Positions 1 to 5,294 of a DNA stretch of 5,294 nucleotides are shown here, piece after piece; the first letter of the stretch is position 1, and each line of letters starts with the position of its first letter. Under the pieces are notes generated by a model that had not been told where the DNA came from, ran no database searches, and saw nothing but the letters and a program-made list of their open reading frames with translations. This DNA is from OMOG01 sp041485845 (GTDB lineage: Bacteria > Acidobacteriota > Terriglobia > Bryobacterales > Bryobacteraceae): positions 1 to 5,294 of the forward strand of contig JBGPKH010000630.1 of NCBI GenBank assembly GCA_041485845.1. Reading direction: 5' to 3'. The position numbers were made by a program, and so were the translations under genes.

Positions 1-2447
1 ACGGTCCATACCGTGAAGGGTTGCACCGAATCGACAATTTTGGTTTCGCCCCCGCCTTCAACTGGCATTCTCCAGATGCTCATGGGTAAGGGCCATCCTA
101 AGTTGTAGTAGATGAACTTTCCGTCCGGAGATTCCTGGGGCACGTCCCCGGTTTTGGAAATCAGAACCGCCTTTCCGCCACGGGAACGTATTTTCCAGAT
201 GCCGCCGTTTTCTGGGTCGCCGAAGTAGAGCCATTCGCCATCCCGTGACCAGTAGGGCCAATGTGCGCGTTGACCTGCCGCCAAACGCTGTGGAACGCCT
301 CCGTTTACGTTGATCACGTGAATCTCCTCAATTCTCGCGTCCACCCAAAAAGCGATCCTTTGGCTATCCCAGGACCACCGTGGCCCCAGGACACGCCGCC
401 CTCCGACCGATGTCAATTGCACCGGGTTCGACCCGTCGCTGTCGCAGGCCCAAATTTCGTGAGTCCCGGAGCGCTCCGAAGTGAATGCAATCCTTCTGCC
501 ATCCGGAGAAAATGCCGGTTCGAAATCTGGCTGCGTGGATGAAATGAATTGGACGAGCGCGGGCGGTTGCCCGGATGGAACAGCCAGATCGATGCGCCAG
601 ATGTTCGTATCGAATTTTCTCTCGACATAGGCAAGCCGGTTCAGTTGCCGCGAAATCGCCGGCGCGAAAGTCGCGTTCGGGATGGATGCAAGCTTCGCGG
701 GCGTGGTGCGCTTGGACACGGCCGTTCGCCAGAGGCCCAAGCCGCTGGACCCGGTTCTGGCAGCAAATACGATTTCTCTTCCGTCCGCGGTCCAGGTAGG
801 GCTGAAGTTCATCGGATGATTCGGCGGAAGCCTCTCCGGTTCTCCTTGCGCCATGTATCCCGCGGTAAGGTGAAGCGTGTAAAGCTCTGCATTGGCGCCC
901 CCGTTTAGGTCCCGGAAGAACACCAGGATACGGCCATCCGGCGAAAAAGCAGGTCCAAGATCTCCCCAAACGTTGCCCGGCGGGTCCGTAAGCCGCCGTT
1001 GCTCTCCCGTATCCAGTGAGATCAGGACCAAGGCCCAGCGTTTCCCGCGAGCCGGCAAGGGCGCGACAAGCGCTTTGGAATCGGGGGTCCAGGCGAGGTA
1101 CGGAGTCTCCCAAAGCCGCAGAAGTGTCACCGCCTCCGGCGAATCGAACTCCGCCAGCACACGTTCGCGTCCTCCCCGCTGCGCGATGACAACCACCCTG
1201 ATCATGTTCGGTGAGAGAAAGCGCATGAAGGCGATGAACCTCCCGTCCGGAGACCACGCAGGACTGAAGTCCGATGCAGGCGTGTCCGTCAGACGGAAGG
1301 GAGGTTCCATGCCGATCTGTTTGACATAGATGTTGCACTTCATCCCTGCGCTATCCTGGCACCACGCAAAGGCCACTTGCGTCCCGTCGGGAGAGAAGCT
1401 GGGCGTGTTTTCTACTCCGGGATAGCTGGTTAGCGGCACGGGCACCAGTGTGGCCTCGGGGCGGCTGGTTCTCCAGCTCGTCAGCCACATACCGGCCGCA
1501 GCCAATGCGAACAGCACACCGGCCGCTAATGTCCAAAGCGGCCAATACCGGCGGGCCGGCGGCTTCAAAGAACCCGGCATGTTCAGGGCGCCCGAATCCG
1601 ATTCCTGCTTCAATTCCTCCAGCGCGACCTTCAGGTCGTCCATGTGCTGGACGCGTTGCGCGCGGTCCTTGCGAAGGCAACGCCTCAGGATTCTTTCGAT
1701 CTCGCCAGGGACGCACTCCACCACCTCGCGCAACGGCTTCGGCTCTTCCCGCAGGATGCTGGCGATCGTGGCTGCCTTGGTATCGCGCTGGAAGGCGCGC
1801 CGCCCGGTCAGCATTTCATAAAGGACCGAGCCCACGCTGAAAATGTCCGAGCGCGCATCCACTGGCTTGCCCTCGAGCTGCTCTGGCGACATGTAGGCCA
1901 CCGTGCCCACCACAGTGCCTTCCTCCGTCATCGGTGTGAGCGTACGGGTAGCGCTGTCTTCGCCGGCCATGACGGGCTCGATTAGTTTTGCCAGCCCGAA
2001 GTCCAGCACTTTGATGAGCCCGTCCTCGGTCACCATGATATTGCCCGGCTTCACGTCGCGGTGGACGATACCGGCGGTGTGTGCGCGGGCGAGAGCGTCG
2101 GCGATCTGCACTGCATATTTCAACGCTTCACCGAGTTGCATTCCACGGGATGGAATCAACCGGTCGAGCGTCTTGCCGGGGACGAGCTCCATGGCGATGA
2201 AATCGATGCCCTCGCTCTGGTCAATGTCGTAGATGTGGACAATGTTGGGATGGCTCAGCGCGGAGGCCGCCTTGGCTTCCTGACTGAAGCGCTGTTTGCG
2301 GCCCTCATCCGCCACCTTGTCCGCCGGCAGAACCTTGAAGGCCACCAGGCGGTCCAGATGCAGATCGCGAGCTTTGTACACCACGCCCATGCCGCCCTCG
2401 CCGAGCTTCTCGATGAGCTGATAATGCGATAAGGTGCGTCCGACCAC
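1..2447 (-). CDS. Membrane-anchored Ser/Thr protein kinase with C-terminal PD40/WD40-like beta-propeller (3' end outside window)
   Basis: Hanks-type (PknB-like) kinase: it transfers ATP phosphate to Ser/Thr of unknown targets in the cytoplasm. The visible 815 codons show the P-loop GEGGMGVVYKA (residues 16-26), the VAFK lysine K38, the alpha-C glutamate E57, the catalytic loop HRDVKPGN (129-136), DFG (149-151) and SPEQ (187-190). The kinase domain ends near 280. A single hydrophobic helix lies at about 302-323. Beyond it is a probably periplasmic propeller with SPDG-type motifs near residues 353, 400, 505, 647 and 773, and degenerate copies (TPDS, TADG, SWDS, SRDG) near 454, 552, 692 and 734. 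I chose the GTG start at 2447 because an in-frame TAG lies two codons upstream, GGAGG lies 10 nt upstream, and the resulting N-terminus, MVGRTLSHYQLIEKLG, is typical of the family. The gene runs off the left edge without a stop. It is transcribed divergently from the VOC operon. What the propeller senses is unknown. Confidence 0.95.
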   Translation of the reverse strand, partial: MVGRTLSHYQLIEKLGEGGMGVVYKARDLHLDRLVAFKVLPADKVADEGRKQRFSQEAKAASALSHPNIVHIYDIDQSEGIDFIAMELVPGKTLDRLIPSRGMQLGEALKYAVQIADALARAHTAGIVHRDVKPGNIMVTEDGLIKVLDFGLAKLIEPVMAGEDSATRTLTPMTEEGTVVGTVAYMSPEQLEGKPVDARSDIFSVGSVLYEMLTGRRAFQRDTKAATIASILREEPKPLREVVECVPGEIERILRRCLRKDRAQRVQHMDDLKVALEELKQESDSGALNMPGSLKPPARRYWPLWTLAAGVLFALAAAGMWLTSWRTSRPEATLVPVPLTSYPGVENTPSFSPDGTQVAFAWCQDSAGMKCNIYVKQIGMEPPFRLTDTPASDFSPAWSPDGRFIAFMRFLSPNMIRVVVIAQRGGRERVLAEFDSPEAVTLLRLWETPYLAWTPDSKALVAPLPARGKRWALVLISLDTGEQRRLTDPPGNVWGDLGPAFSPDGRILVFFRDLNGGANAELYTLHLTAGYMAQGEPERLPPNHPMNFSPTWTADGREIVFAARTGSSGLGLWRTAVSKRTTPAKLASIPNATFAPAISRQLNRLAYVERKFDTNIWRIDLAVPSGQPPALVQFISSTQPDFEPAFSPDGRRIAFTSERSGTHEIWACDSDGSNPVQLTSVGGRRVLGPRWSWDSQRIAFWVDARIEEIHVINVNGGVPQRLAAGQRAHWPYWSRDGEWLYFGDPENGGIWKIRSRGGKAVLISKTGDVPQESPDGKFIYYNLGWPLPMSIWRMPVEGGGETKIVDSVQPFTVWT

Positions 2448-2457
2448 CTTCTACATG

Positions 2458-2462
2458 CCTCC
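2458..2462 (-). promoter_or_regulatory. Shine-Dalgarno GGAGG for the kinase GTG start
   Basis: On the minus strand, GGAGG is followed by C-ATG-TAG-AAG-GTG. The ATG is only 1 nt from the SD and is followed at once by the in-frame stop TAG, so it cannot start the kinase. The GTG lies 10 nt from the SD, slightly long but acceptable. This site decides the kinase start. Confidence 0.6.
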
Positions 2463-2513
2463 GGGAGATGAAAGCGCCAGCCTGATGACGCGTTCCTAAC
2501 AGAGATCCAGACC

Positions 2514-2532
2514 TTGTGATAGTATTTCACAA
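2514..2532. promoter_or_regulatory. Inverted repeat TTGTGA-N7-TCACAA, candidate operator upstream of kinase
   Basis: TTGTGATAGTATTTCACAA has perfect 6-bp arms around a 7-bp centre. The arms match the half-sites TGTGA/TCACA bound by CRP/FNR-superfamily regulators, but the gap between those half-sites is 7 rather than the canonical 6. It lies about 67 bp upstream of the kinase GTG, and on the minus strand it contains a weak -10-like TACTAT (2524-2519) with no convincing -35. A binding protein overlapping the kinase promoter is therefore plausible. It could also be a chance palindrome. Confidence 0.4.
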
Positions 2533-2557
2533 ATCGCGTTGCATTAGCGCGCTCTTT

Positions 2558-2577
2558 CGGTAAGCGCCGGTAAGCGC
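2558..2577. repeat. Perfect 10-bp tandem direct repeat (CGGTAAGCGC x2)
   Basis: Two adjacent identical copies of CGGTAAGCGC lie at 2558-2567 and 2568-2577, in the divergent intergenic region upstream of both the kinase and the VOC operon. The 10-bp period would place both copies on the same helix face. It could be a paired protein-binding site or a simple slippage duplication; the sequence does not decide. Confidence 0.5.
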
Positions 2578-2640
2578 CTGGCACAGCAATCGCACCTGAC
2601 TTCCCCGGCGCCCCCGATGATGCCTACCTACATAAAGAAC

Positions 2641-2669
2641 TTGACAATAGTTAAATATAAAGTTAATAT
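2641..2669 (+). promoter_or_regulatory. Sigma70-like promoter of the VOC-ArsR-SRPBCC operon
   Basis: A perfect -35 TTGACA (2641-2646), a 17-bp spacer and TAATAT (2664-2669, 4 of 6 matches to TATAAT) sit in an AT-rich patch that contrasts sharply with the GC-rich surroundings. The expected transcription start, 6-8 bases past the -10, falls at about 2675-2677. That is on the GTG start of the VOC gene, which implies a leaderless or nearly leaderless message. Confidence 0.65.
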
Positions 2670-2671
2670 TT
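2649..2671. promoter_or_regulatory. Candidate ArsR operator in the operon promoter
   Basis: Between the -35 and the end of the -10 lie a direct repeat, AGTTAA at 2649-2654 and 2661-2666 (12 bp apart), and an inverted repeat, AAATAT (2653-2658) with ATATTT (2666-2671). ArsR-family repressors commonly bind AT-rich dyads overlapping their own promoter, and the second gene of this operon encodes one. The role is inferred from position and symmetry only; AT-rich DNA easily produces short repeats. Confidence 0.35.
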
Positions 2672-2675
2672 CTGC

Positions 2676-3092
2676 GTGCCAGAAAATATCACCGACGCGC
2701 GCCAGCGCATCTTTCCGATGCTCGCTTACGATGACGCGCCCGCCGCCATCGAGTTCCTCTGTGCGGCCTTCGGATTCGAGGAGCGGTCCCGCATGAAGAT
2801 GCCGGACGGCGCCATCGGACACGCCGAGGTTGTGCTGAGCGGCAACGTCGTAATGTTGGCCACCACCTGGAAGGCGGGCGGCATGGCCAGCCCGCGAGAC
2901 CTTCCCGCCATGCCCAGCCAGTTGTTCTGTGAGATTGACGACGTCGACACTCACTACCAGCGCGCCAGGGCGGCAGGCGCTATCGTCATTGCGGAACCCG
3001 AAAATCAGCCATACGGATTTCGCATGTATCGCGAACTGGATCTTGAGGGCCATCGGTGGCTCTTCGCCTCGCCGATCTCGGGTTCGAAATGA
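2676..3092 (+). CDS. VOC superfamily (glyoxalase/bleomycin-resistance fold) protein
   Basis: 138-residue single-domain protein of the vicinal oxygen chelate fold, predicted cytosolic. Recognisable parts are the N-terminal RIFPMLAYDDAPAAIEFL strand-helix (11-28) followed by AFGF (31-34), the GHAE segment (48-51) that usually carries a metal-ligand His, the FCEIDDVDTHYQRARAAGA linker-helix region (84-102), and the C-terminal PYGFRMYRELDLEGHRW core (112-128). This is the PhnB/glyoxalase-like pattern. Family members bind small ligands, sequester antibiotics or act as metal-dependent enzymes, and the substrate here cannot be assigned. The GTG start at 2676 is the first possible one after an in-frame TAA (2664-2666). 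It keeps the family-typical N-terminus but has no Shine-Dalgarno, which fits leaderless translation. An ATG at 2718 is an alternative but would cut the first beta strand. The stop overlaps the ArsR start as ATGA. Confidence 0.9.
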   Translation: MPENITDARQRIFPMLAYDDAPAAIEFLCAAFGFEERSRMKMPDGAIGHAEVVLSGNVVMLATTWKAGGMASPRDLPAMPSQLFCEIDDVDTHYQRARAAGAIVIAEPENQPYGFRMYRELDLEGHRWLFASPISGSK

Positions 3093-3430
3093 CGACCTTG
3101 GATCGGACGCTCGCGGCTCTGGCGGAGCCCACCCGGCGGCGCGTAATCGACCTGCTCCGCGAGCGGCCGCGGCGGGCGGGCGAGCTGGCACAGGCCGTGG
3201 CGGTCAGCGCGCCGCTGATGAGCCGGCACTTGCGAACGCTGCGCATCCACGGCCTGGTGGAGGAGGAGCATGCGGACCCGTGTGACAGCCGCATCCGTAT
3301 GTATCGCCTGCGGCGCCAGCCCTTTGACGAATTGCACGGCTGGCTCGAACACGTAGAAGCATTCTGGAGCGACCAGCTCGGCGCCTTTCGCCAGCACGTC
3401 GAAAGCAAGAAAAGAGGGAAACGTCGATGA
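3089..3430 (+). CDS. ArsR-family winged helix-turn-helix transcriptional regulator
   Basis: 113-residue DNA-binding repressor-type protein. The N-terminus TLAALAEPTRRRVIDLLRER (7-26) is the classic ArsR helix. It is followed by AGELAQAVAVSAPLMSRHLRTLRIHGLVEEE (30-60), the helix-turn-helix and recognition helix, then the wing (about 61-74), and a C-terminal helix with WLEHVEAFWSDQLGAF (85-100) typical of regulators paired with AHSA1/SRPBCC genes. There is one cysteine (C65) and no ELCVCDL metal-binding motif, so a classical arsenic or metal sensor is unlikely. I chose the ATG at 3089 over an in-frame ATG at 3056 because it starts at the conserved domain and overlaps the VOC stop by 4 bases, implying translational coupling. 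It probably autorepresses the operon; this is inferred from the family. Confidence 0.95.
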   Translation: MTTLDRTLAALAEPTRRRVIDLLRERPRRAGELAQAVAVSAPLMSRHLRTLRIHGLVEEEHADPCDSRIRMYRLRRQPFDELHGWLEHVEAFWSDQLGAFRQHVESKKRGKRR

Positions 3431-4557
3431 CCTCAAACGAAAGCGTCACCGTGACCACGGTGGTTCGTGCGGATCCCGGCGCGGCCTTCCGGATCTTCAC
3501 CGAGGAGATCGACTCCTGGTGGAAGCGCGGTCCCAGGTACCGCTCCCGCGACGGCGCGATGCGCTTCGAATCGGGTCGCTTGCTGGAAGCCGGGGAGCAG
3601 ATCGGCCGTGTTCTCGCATGGGAACCGGGGGTGCGGCTGCTGCTCGATCTCTGGACGTGGAGCTTCCGGCCCGGAGAGCGTACCGAGGTGGAGGTGCGTT
3701 TCGACGCCGCCGGCGACGGTACGCGCGTCACCGTCGAGCATCATGGTTGGGAGCGCAGGCCCACCGGTGGCGCCGAGCACGGGACGGTTGTCGGATTGTG
3801 GTGGGGATCTCTGCTGCCTGCGATCAACGGCTGGCACGTACTTTGGGACCAGCGCGGAGTTTTGGCTGAACCTGCAATCACTCTGCGATCCGCATCGGCG
3901 TGCGCCCTACTCCGGCAGCGGCTTGCCCTTCGTCTCGGGGGCAAACGGCAGCGCCGCCAGGCCCACCAGGAACACCAGGCACATGGACACGCCCGCGTAG
4001 CGCATGGGCTCGGCGTGACCGGCGAAGACGCGGCTGGTCAGCAATCCCAGGGTCAGCGGACCGGCGGCGGCGATGAGGCGGCCGCAGTTGTAGCAAAAGC
4101 TGGTGCCGGTGGAGCGCAGGCGCGTCGGGAACAACTCCGGCAGATAGATCGCGTAGCCGCCGAACAGCGAAAGCTGCGCGAAGCCCATCAGCGGGATCAT
4201 CCAGAAAATGTCGCTGATCTCTTTCAAGTTCCAGAAGGTGTAGGCGGTCATTCCCATGGCCGCCAGAAAACTGACGGCGAACGCCGGTTTGCGCCCGGTC
4301 CGTTGCGTCAGCCAGGTGTAGGCGTGGACGCCGAAGAAGGCTCCGAAGTTCTGCCCCAACGAGGTCAGTCCAATGTAGAAATCGGTCTTGCCCGACAGCG
4401 CGGCGCCCGTCAAGCCCTGCGCGCGGAAGCTTCTCTCCAGCACCGGGCGGAACAGGTCGTAGCTGAAAAACCCGATGCCCCACAGGCCGACCACTCCGGA
4501 GAAGGCCAGCAACAGGCCGACAATCGAATTACGCCTCCATCGCGGGTCGGAAAATAA
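3427..4557 (+). CDS. SRPBCC/AHSA1-like protein with native 3' end lost; frame reads on antisense to the MFS gene
   Basis: Only about codons 1-134 (3427-3828) look like protein. They match the START/Bet v1-like AHSA1 pattern: VTTVVRADPGAAFRIFTEEIDSWW (9-32), FESGRLLEAGEQIGRVLAWEPG (47-68), WSFRPGERTEVEVRF (78-92), GTRVTVEHHGWE (98-109) and GLWWGSLLPAIN (123-134), the last marking the start of the C-terminal helix. Family members normally stop within about 10-20 residues of this point. Here the frame continues to a TAA at 4555-4557, giving a 376-residue ORF whose last 240 residues are low-complexity Gln/Arg/Ala/His-rich antisense of the MFS gene, so I regard that tail as noise or an accidental extension. 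The ATG overlaps the ArsR stop (ATGA). Partnership of ArsR with SRPBCC is common; the ligand is unknown. The gene is probably 3'-truncated, with the junction near 3829-3839. It may be a pseudogene or make a protein with an aberrant tail. Confidence 0.75.
   Translation: MTSNESVTVTTVVRADPGAAFRIFTEEIDSWWKRGPRYRSRDGAMRFESGRLLEAGEQIGRVLAWEPGVRLLLDLWTWSFRPGERTEVEVRFDAAGDGTRVTVEHHGWERRPTGGAEHGTVVGLWWGSLLPAINGWHVLWDQRGVLAEPAITLRSASACALLRQRLALRLGGKRQRRQAHQEHQAHGHARVAHGLGVTGEDAAGQQSQGQRTGGGDEAAAVVAKAGAGGAQARREQLRQIDRVAAEQRKLREAHQRDHPENVADLFQVPEGVGGHSHGRQKTDGERRFAPGPLRQPGVGVDAEEGSEVLPQRGQSNVEIGLARQRGARQALRAEASLQHRAEQVVAEKPDAPQADHSGEGQQQADNRITPPSRVGK
3839..3889 (+). pseudogene. HigA-type (XRE-family) antitoxin relic
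   Basis: In a reading frame different from the SRPBCC frame, this stretch encodes YFGTSAEFWLNLQSLCD. The core GTSxEFWLNLQ followed by a Leu/Tyr-Asp element is the conserved segment just after the helix-turn-helix of HigA antitoxins, as recalled from the family. Neither the HTH upstream nor the usual C-terminal tail is present: residues before 3839 and after about 3889 do not look like HigA. The relic sits in the roughly 75-base gap between the recognisable SRPBCC domain and the MFS stop codon. The likely origin is a HigBA-type toxin-antitoxin locus largely deleted in a rearrangement that also removed the end of the SRPBCC gene. The match is short (17 codons), so the assignment rests on motif distinctiveness rather than length. 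Confidence 0.6.
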
Positions 4558-5265
4558 CTCCGCGAACGACCCCATCTTCTTCTTCTCGGCGCGAGCCTTT
4601 AGCCACTGTTCGGGCTCCTTCAACTTCTTAAACACCACCAGGGCCAGCGGCGCCGGCAATGCTCCGGCGAGAAACAGGTAGTGCCACGAGCTCCCGATTA
4701 CGCCCGACTGTACCATCTGCCCAAGGAACATTCCGGTCAAGGCGGCCACCATGTTGCCCACTGCCGAGCACGCCTGTACCATGCCAAGGGCATACGGCCG
4801 AGCCTTCGCCGGCACTACTTCCGCTACCAGCGCAACTCCCACGGCAAACTGGCCGCCGACGCCGAGACCGCAGAGGAACCGGTAGGCGTTGAAATCCCAG
4901 ATGCTGGTGGAGAGCAGGCTGAGCCCGGTGAAGACCGTGTACGTGAGGATGGTCATCATCATGGTCTTGGCGCGGCCCAGACGGTCGCCCAGGACTCCGA
5001 ACAGCACGCCGCCCAGGGCCCATCCAACCATGAAGATGGCAGTGGCATACGCCGCCTGCTCGGAAACGATGGCGTCGCTCGCGTTGCCGCCCAGCAAATC
5101 GCGAATCGCCGGCTTGCGGGCCAGATTGAAAAGCTGCTGGGCCATGGTATCGAACATCCAGCCGAGGCTCGCTACCGCCAGGACGAACCAATGGTAGCGG
5201 CTCATGTCCCGGTACCATTTGTACTTGGCCGGGGTCGCGACGCCGGTGGACGGATTGGGAGGCAT
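3907..5265 (-). CDS. MFS transporter, sugar/organic-acid porter-like
   Basis: 452-residue, 12-TM inner-membrane secondary transporter, complete. TM1 (about 26-46) carries the FDTMAQQLF motif with an acidic D39, reminiscent of the charged TM1 in NanT and aromatic-acid:proton symporter relatives. MFS motif A GVLGDRLGR is at 90-98. TM4 carries YRFLCGLGVGGQFAVG (128-143). The central charged loop KKLKEPEQWLKARAEKKK lies around 213-230. A second, degenerate motif A (QRTGRKP) is near 326-332. ELFPTRLRSTGTSF (about 376-389) and a terminal PETKGKPLPE (443-452) resemble sugar-porter signatures. The length is normal for the family, which argues that the 3' end at 3907 is intact despite the rearranged DNA next to it. 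The ATG at 5265 is the only start before an in-frame TGA at 5283-5281, but it has no clear Shine-Dalgarno; an internal ATG (M21) just ahead of TM1 is possible. The substrate cannot be assigned. Confidence 0.93.
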   Translation of the reverse strand: MPPNPSTGVATPAKYKWYRDMSRYHWFVLAVASLGWMFDTMAQQLFNLARKPAIRDLLGGNASDAIVSEQAAYATAIFMVGWALGGVLFGVLGDRLGRAKTMMMTILTYTVFTGLSLLSTSIWDFNAYRFLCGLGVGGQFAVGVALVAEVVPAKARPYALGMVQACSAVGNMVAALTGMFLGQMVQSGVIGSSWHYLFLAGALPAPLALVVFKKLKEPEQWLKARAEKKKMGSFAELFSDPRWRRNSIVGLLLAFSGVVGLWGIGFFSYDLFRPVLERSFRAQGLTGAALSGKTDFYIGLTSLGQNFGAFFGVHAYTWLTQRTGRKPAFAVSFLAAMGMTAYTFWNLKEISDIFWMIPLMGFAQLSLFGGYAIYLPELFPTRLRSTGTSFCYNCGRLIAAAGPLTLGLLTSRVFAGHAEPMRYAGVSMCLVFLVGLAALPFAPETKGKPLPE

Positions 5266-5294
5266 GAAGCTGCTATTGTTTCACATCACGGGGG

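Noticed and set aside
364..1338. Long minus-strand open frame (324 codons) inside the kinase region
   Set aside because: It lies in another frame of the kinase gene, whose own frame is open across the whole region with clear PD40 motifs. The alternative product is Arg/Gly/Ala-rich with no recognisable domain.
2255..2584. Minus-strand open frame starting upstream of the kinase
   Set aside because: It runs through the kinase N-terminus in another frame; the product is Trp/Arg-rich with no motif. The stretch upstream of the kinase shows only short regulatory candidates.
2656..2661. TATAAA as alternative -10 of the operon promoter
   Set aside because: The spacing from TTGACA would be only 9 bases. 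TAATAT at 2664-2669 has the ideal 17-base spacer.
2628..3191. Minus-strand open frame opposite the VOC gene (187 codons)
   Set aside because: It is antisense to a clear VOC gene, and its composition is that expected for complement of GC-rich coding DNA.
3433..3837. Minus-strand open frame opposite the SRPBCC gene
   Set aside because: Antisense shadow of the AHSA1-like frame; no domain pattern recognised.
3829..3910. Intrinsic terminator between the convergent operon and MFS gene
   Set aside because: No GC stem followed by a T-run is visible on either strand in the short gap.
4628..5218. Second minus-strand frame inside the MFS gene (196 codons)
   Set aside because: The product is Arg/Gly/Pro-rich, while the overlapping MFS frame has proper TM helices and motif A.

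Overview
This window looks like chromosomal DNA of an Acidobacteriota member, most likely from the Solibacter/Bryobacter side. This is inferred from gene style only: a GC-rich sequence, a membrane-anchored Ser/Thr kinase with a periplasmic PD40/TolB-type beta-propeller (expanded in that group), and a VOC-ArsR-SRPBCC cassette. No rRNA, tRNA, CRISPR array, insertion sequence or complete mobile element is visible.

Layout. (1) Positions 1-2447, minus strand: the N-terminal 815 codons of a Hanks-type kinase with one transmembrane helix and a long PD40 propeller; its 3' end lies beyond the left edge. (2) Positions 2448-2675: a divergent intergenic region with a TTGTGA-N7-TCACAA inverted repeat, a perfect 10-bp tandem repeat, and a good sigma70-like promoter in an AT-rich patch facing right. 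(3) Positions 2676 to about 3830, plus strand: a tightly coupled operon of a VOC/glyoxalase-fold protein, an ArsR-family repressor and an SRPBCC/AHSA1-like protein, each junction being a 4-base ATGA stop/start overlap. (4) About 3829-3906: a junction where the SRPBCC gene loses its normal end and a short HigA-antitoxin-like peptide (YFGTSAEFWLNLQ) appears in another frame. (5) Positions 3907-5265, minus strand: a complete 12-TM MFS transporter, convergent with the operon.

How the parts may work together. The ArsR protein probably autoregulates the cassette from the AT-rich promoter. The VOC and SRPBCC proteins have small-molecule-binding folds, and their ligand cannot be read from the sequence. 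The kinase is a separate divergent unit, and the MFS gene is a separate convergent one. The most unusual part is the 3' end of the cassette. It looks like a deletion or recombination scar that fused a truncated SRPBCC gene to a relic of a HigBA-type toxin-antitoxin locus, so that the SRPBCC frame now runs about 650 bases antisense into the MFS gene.
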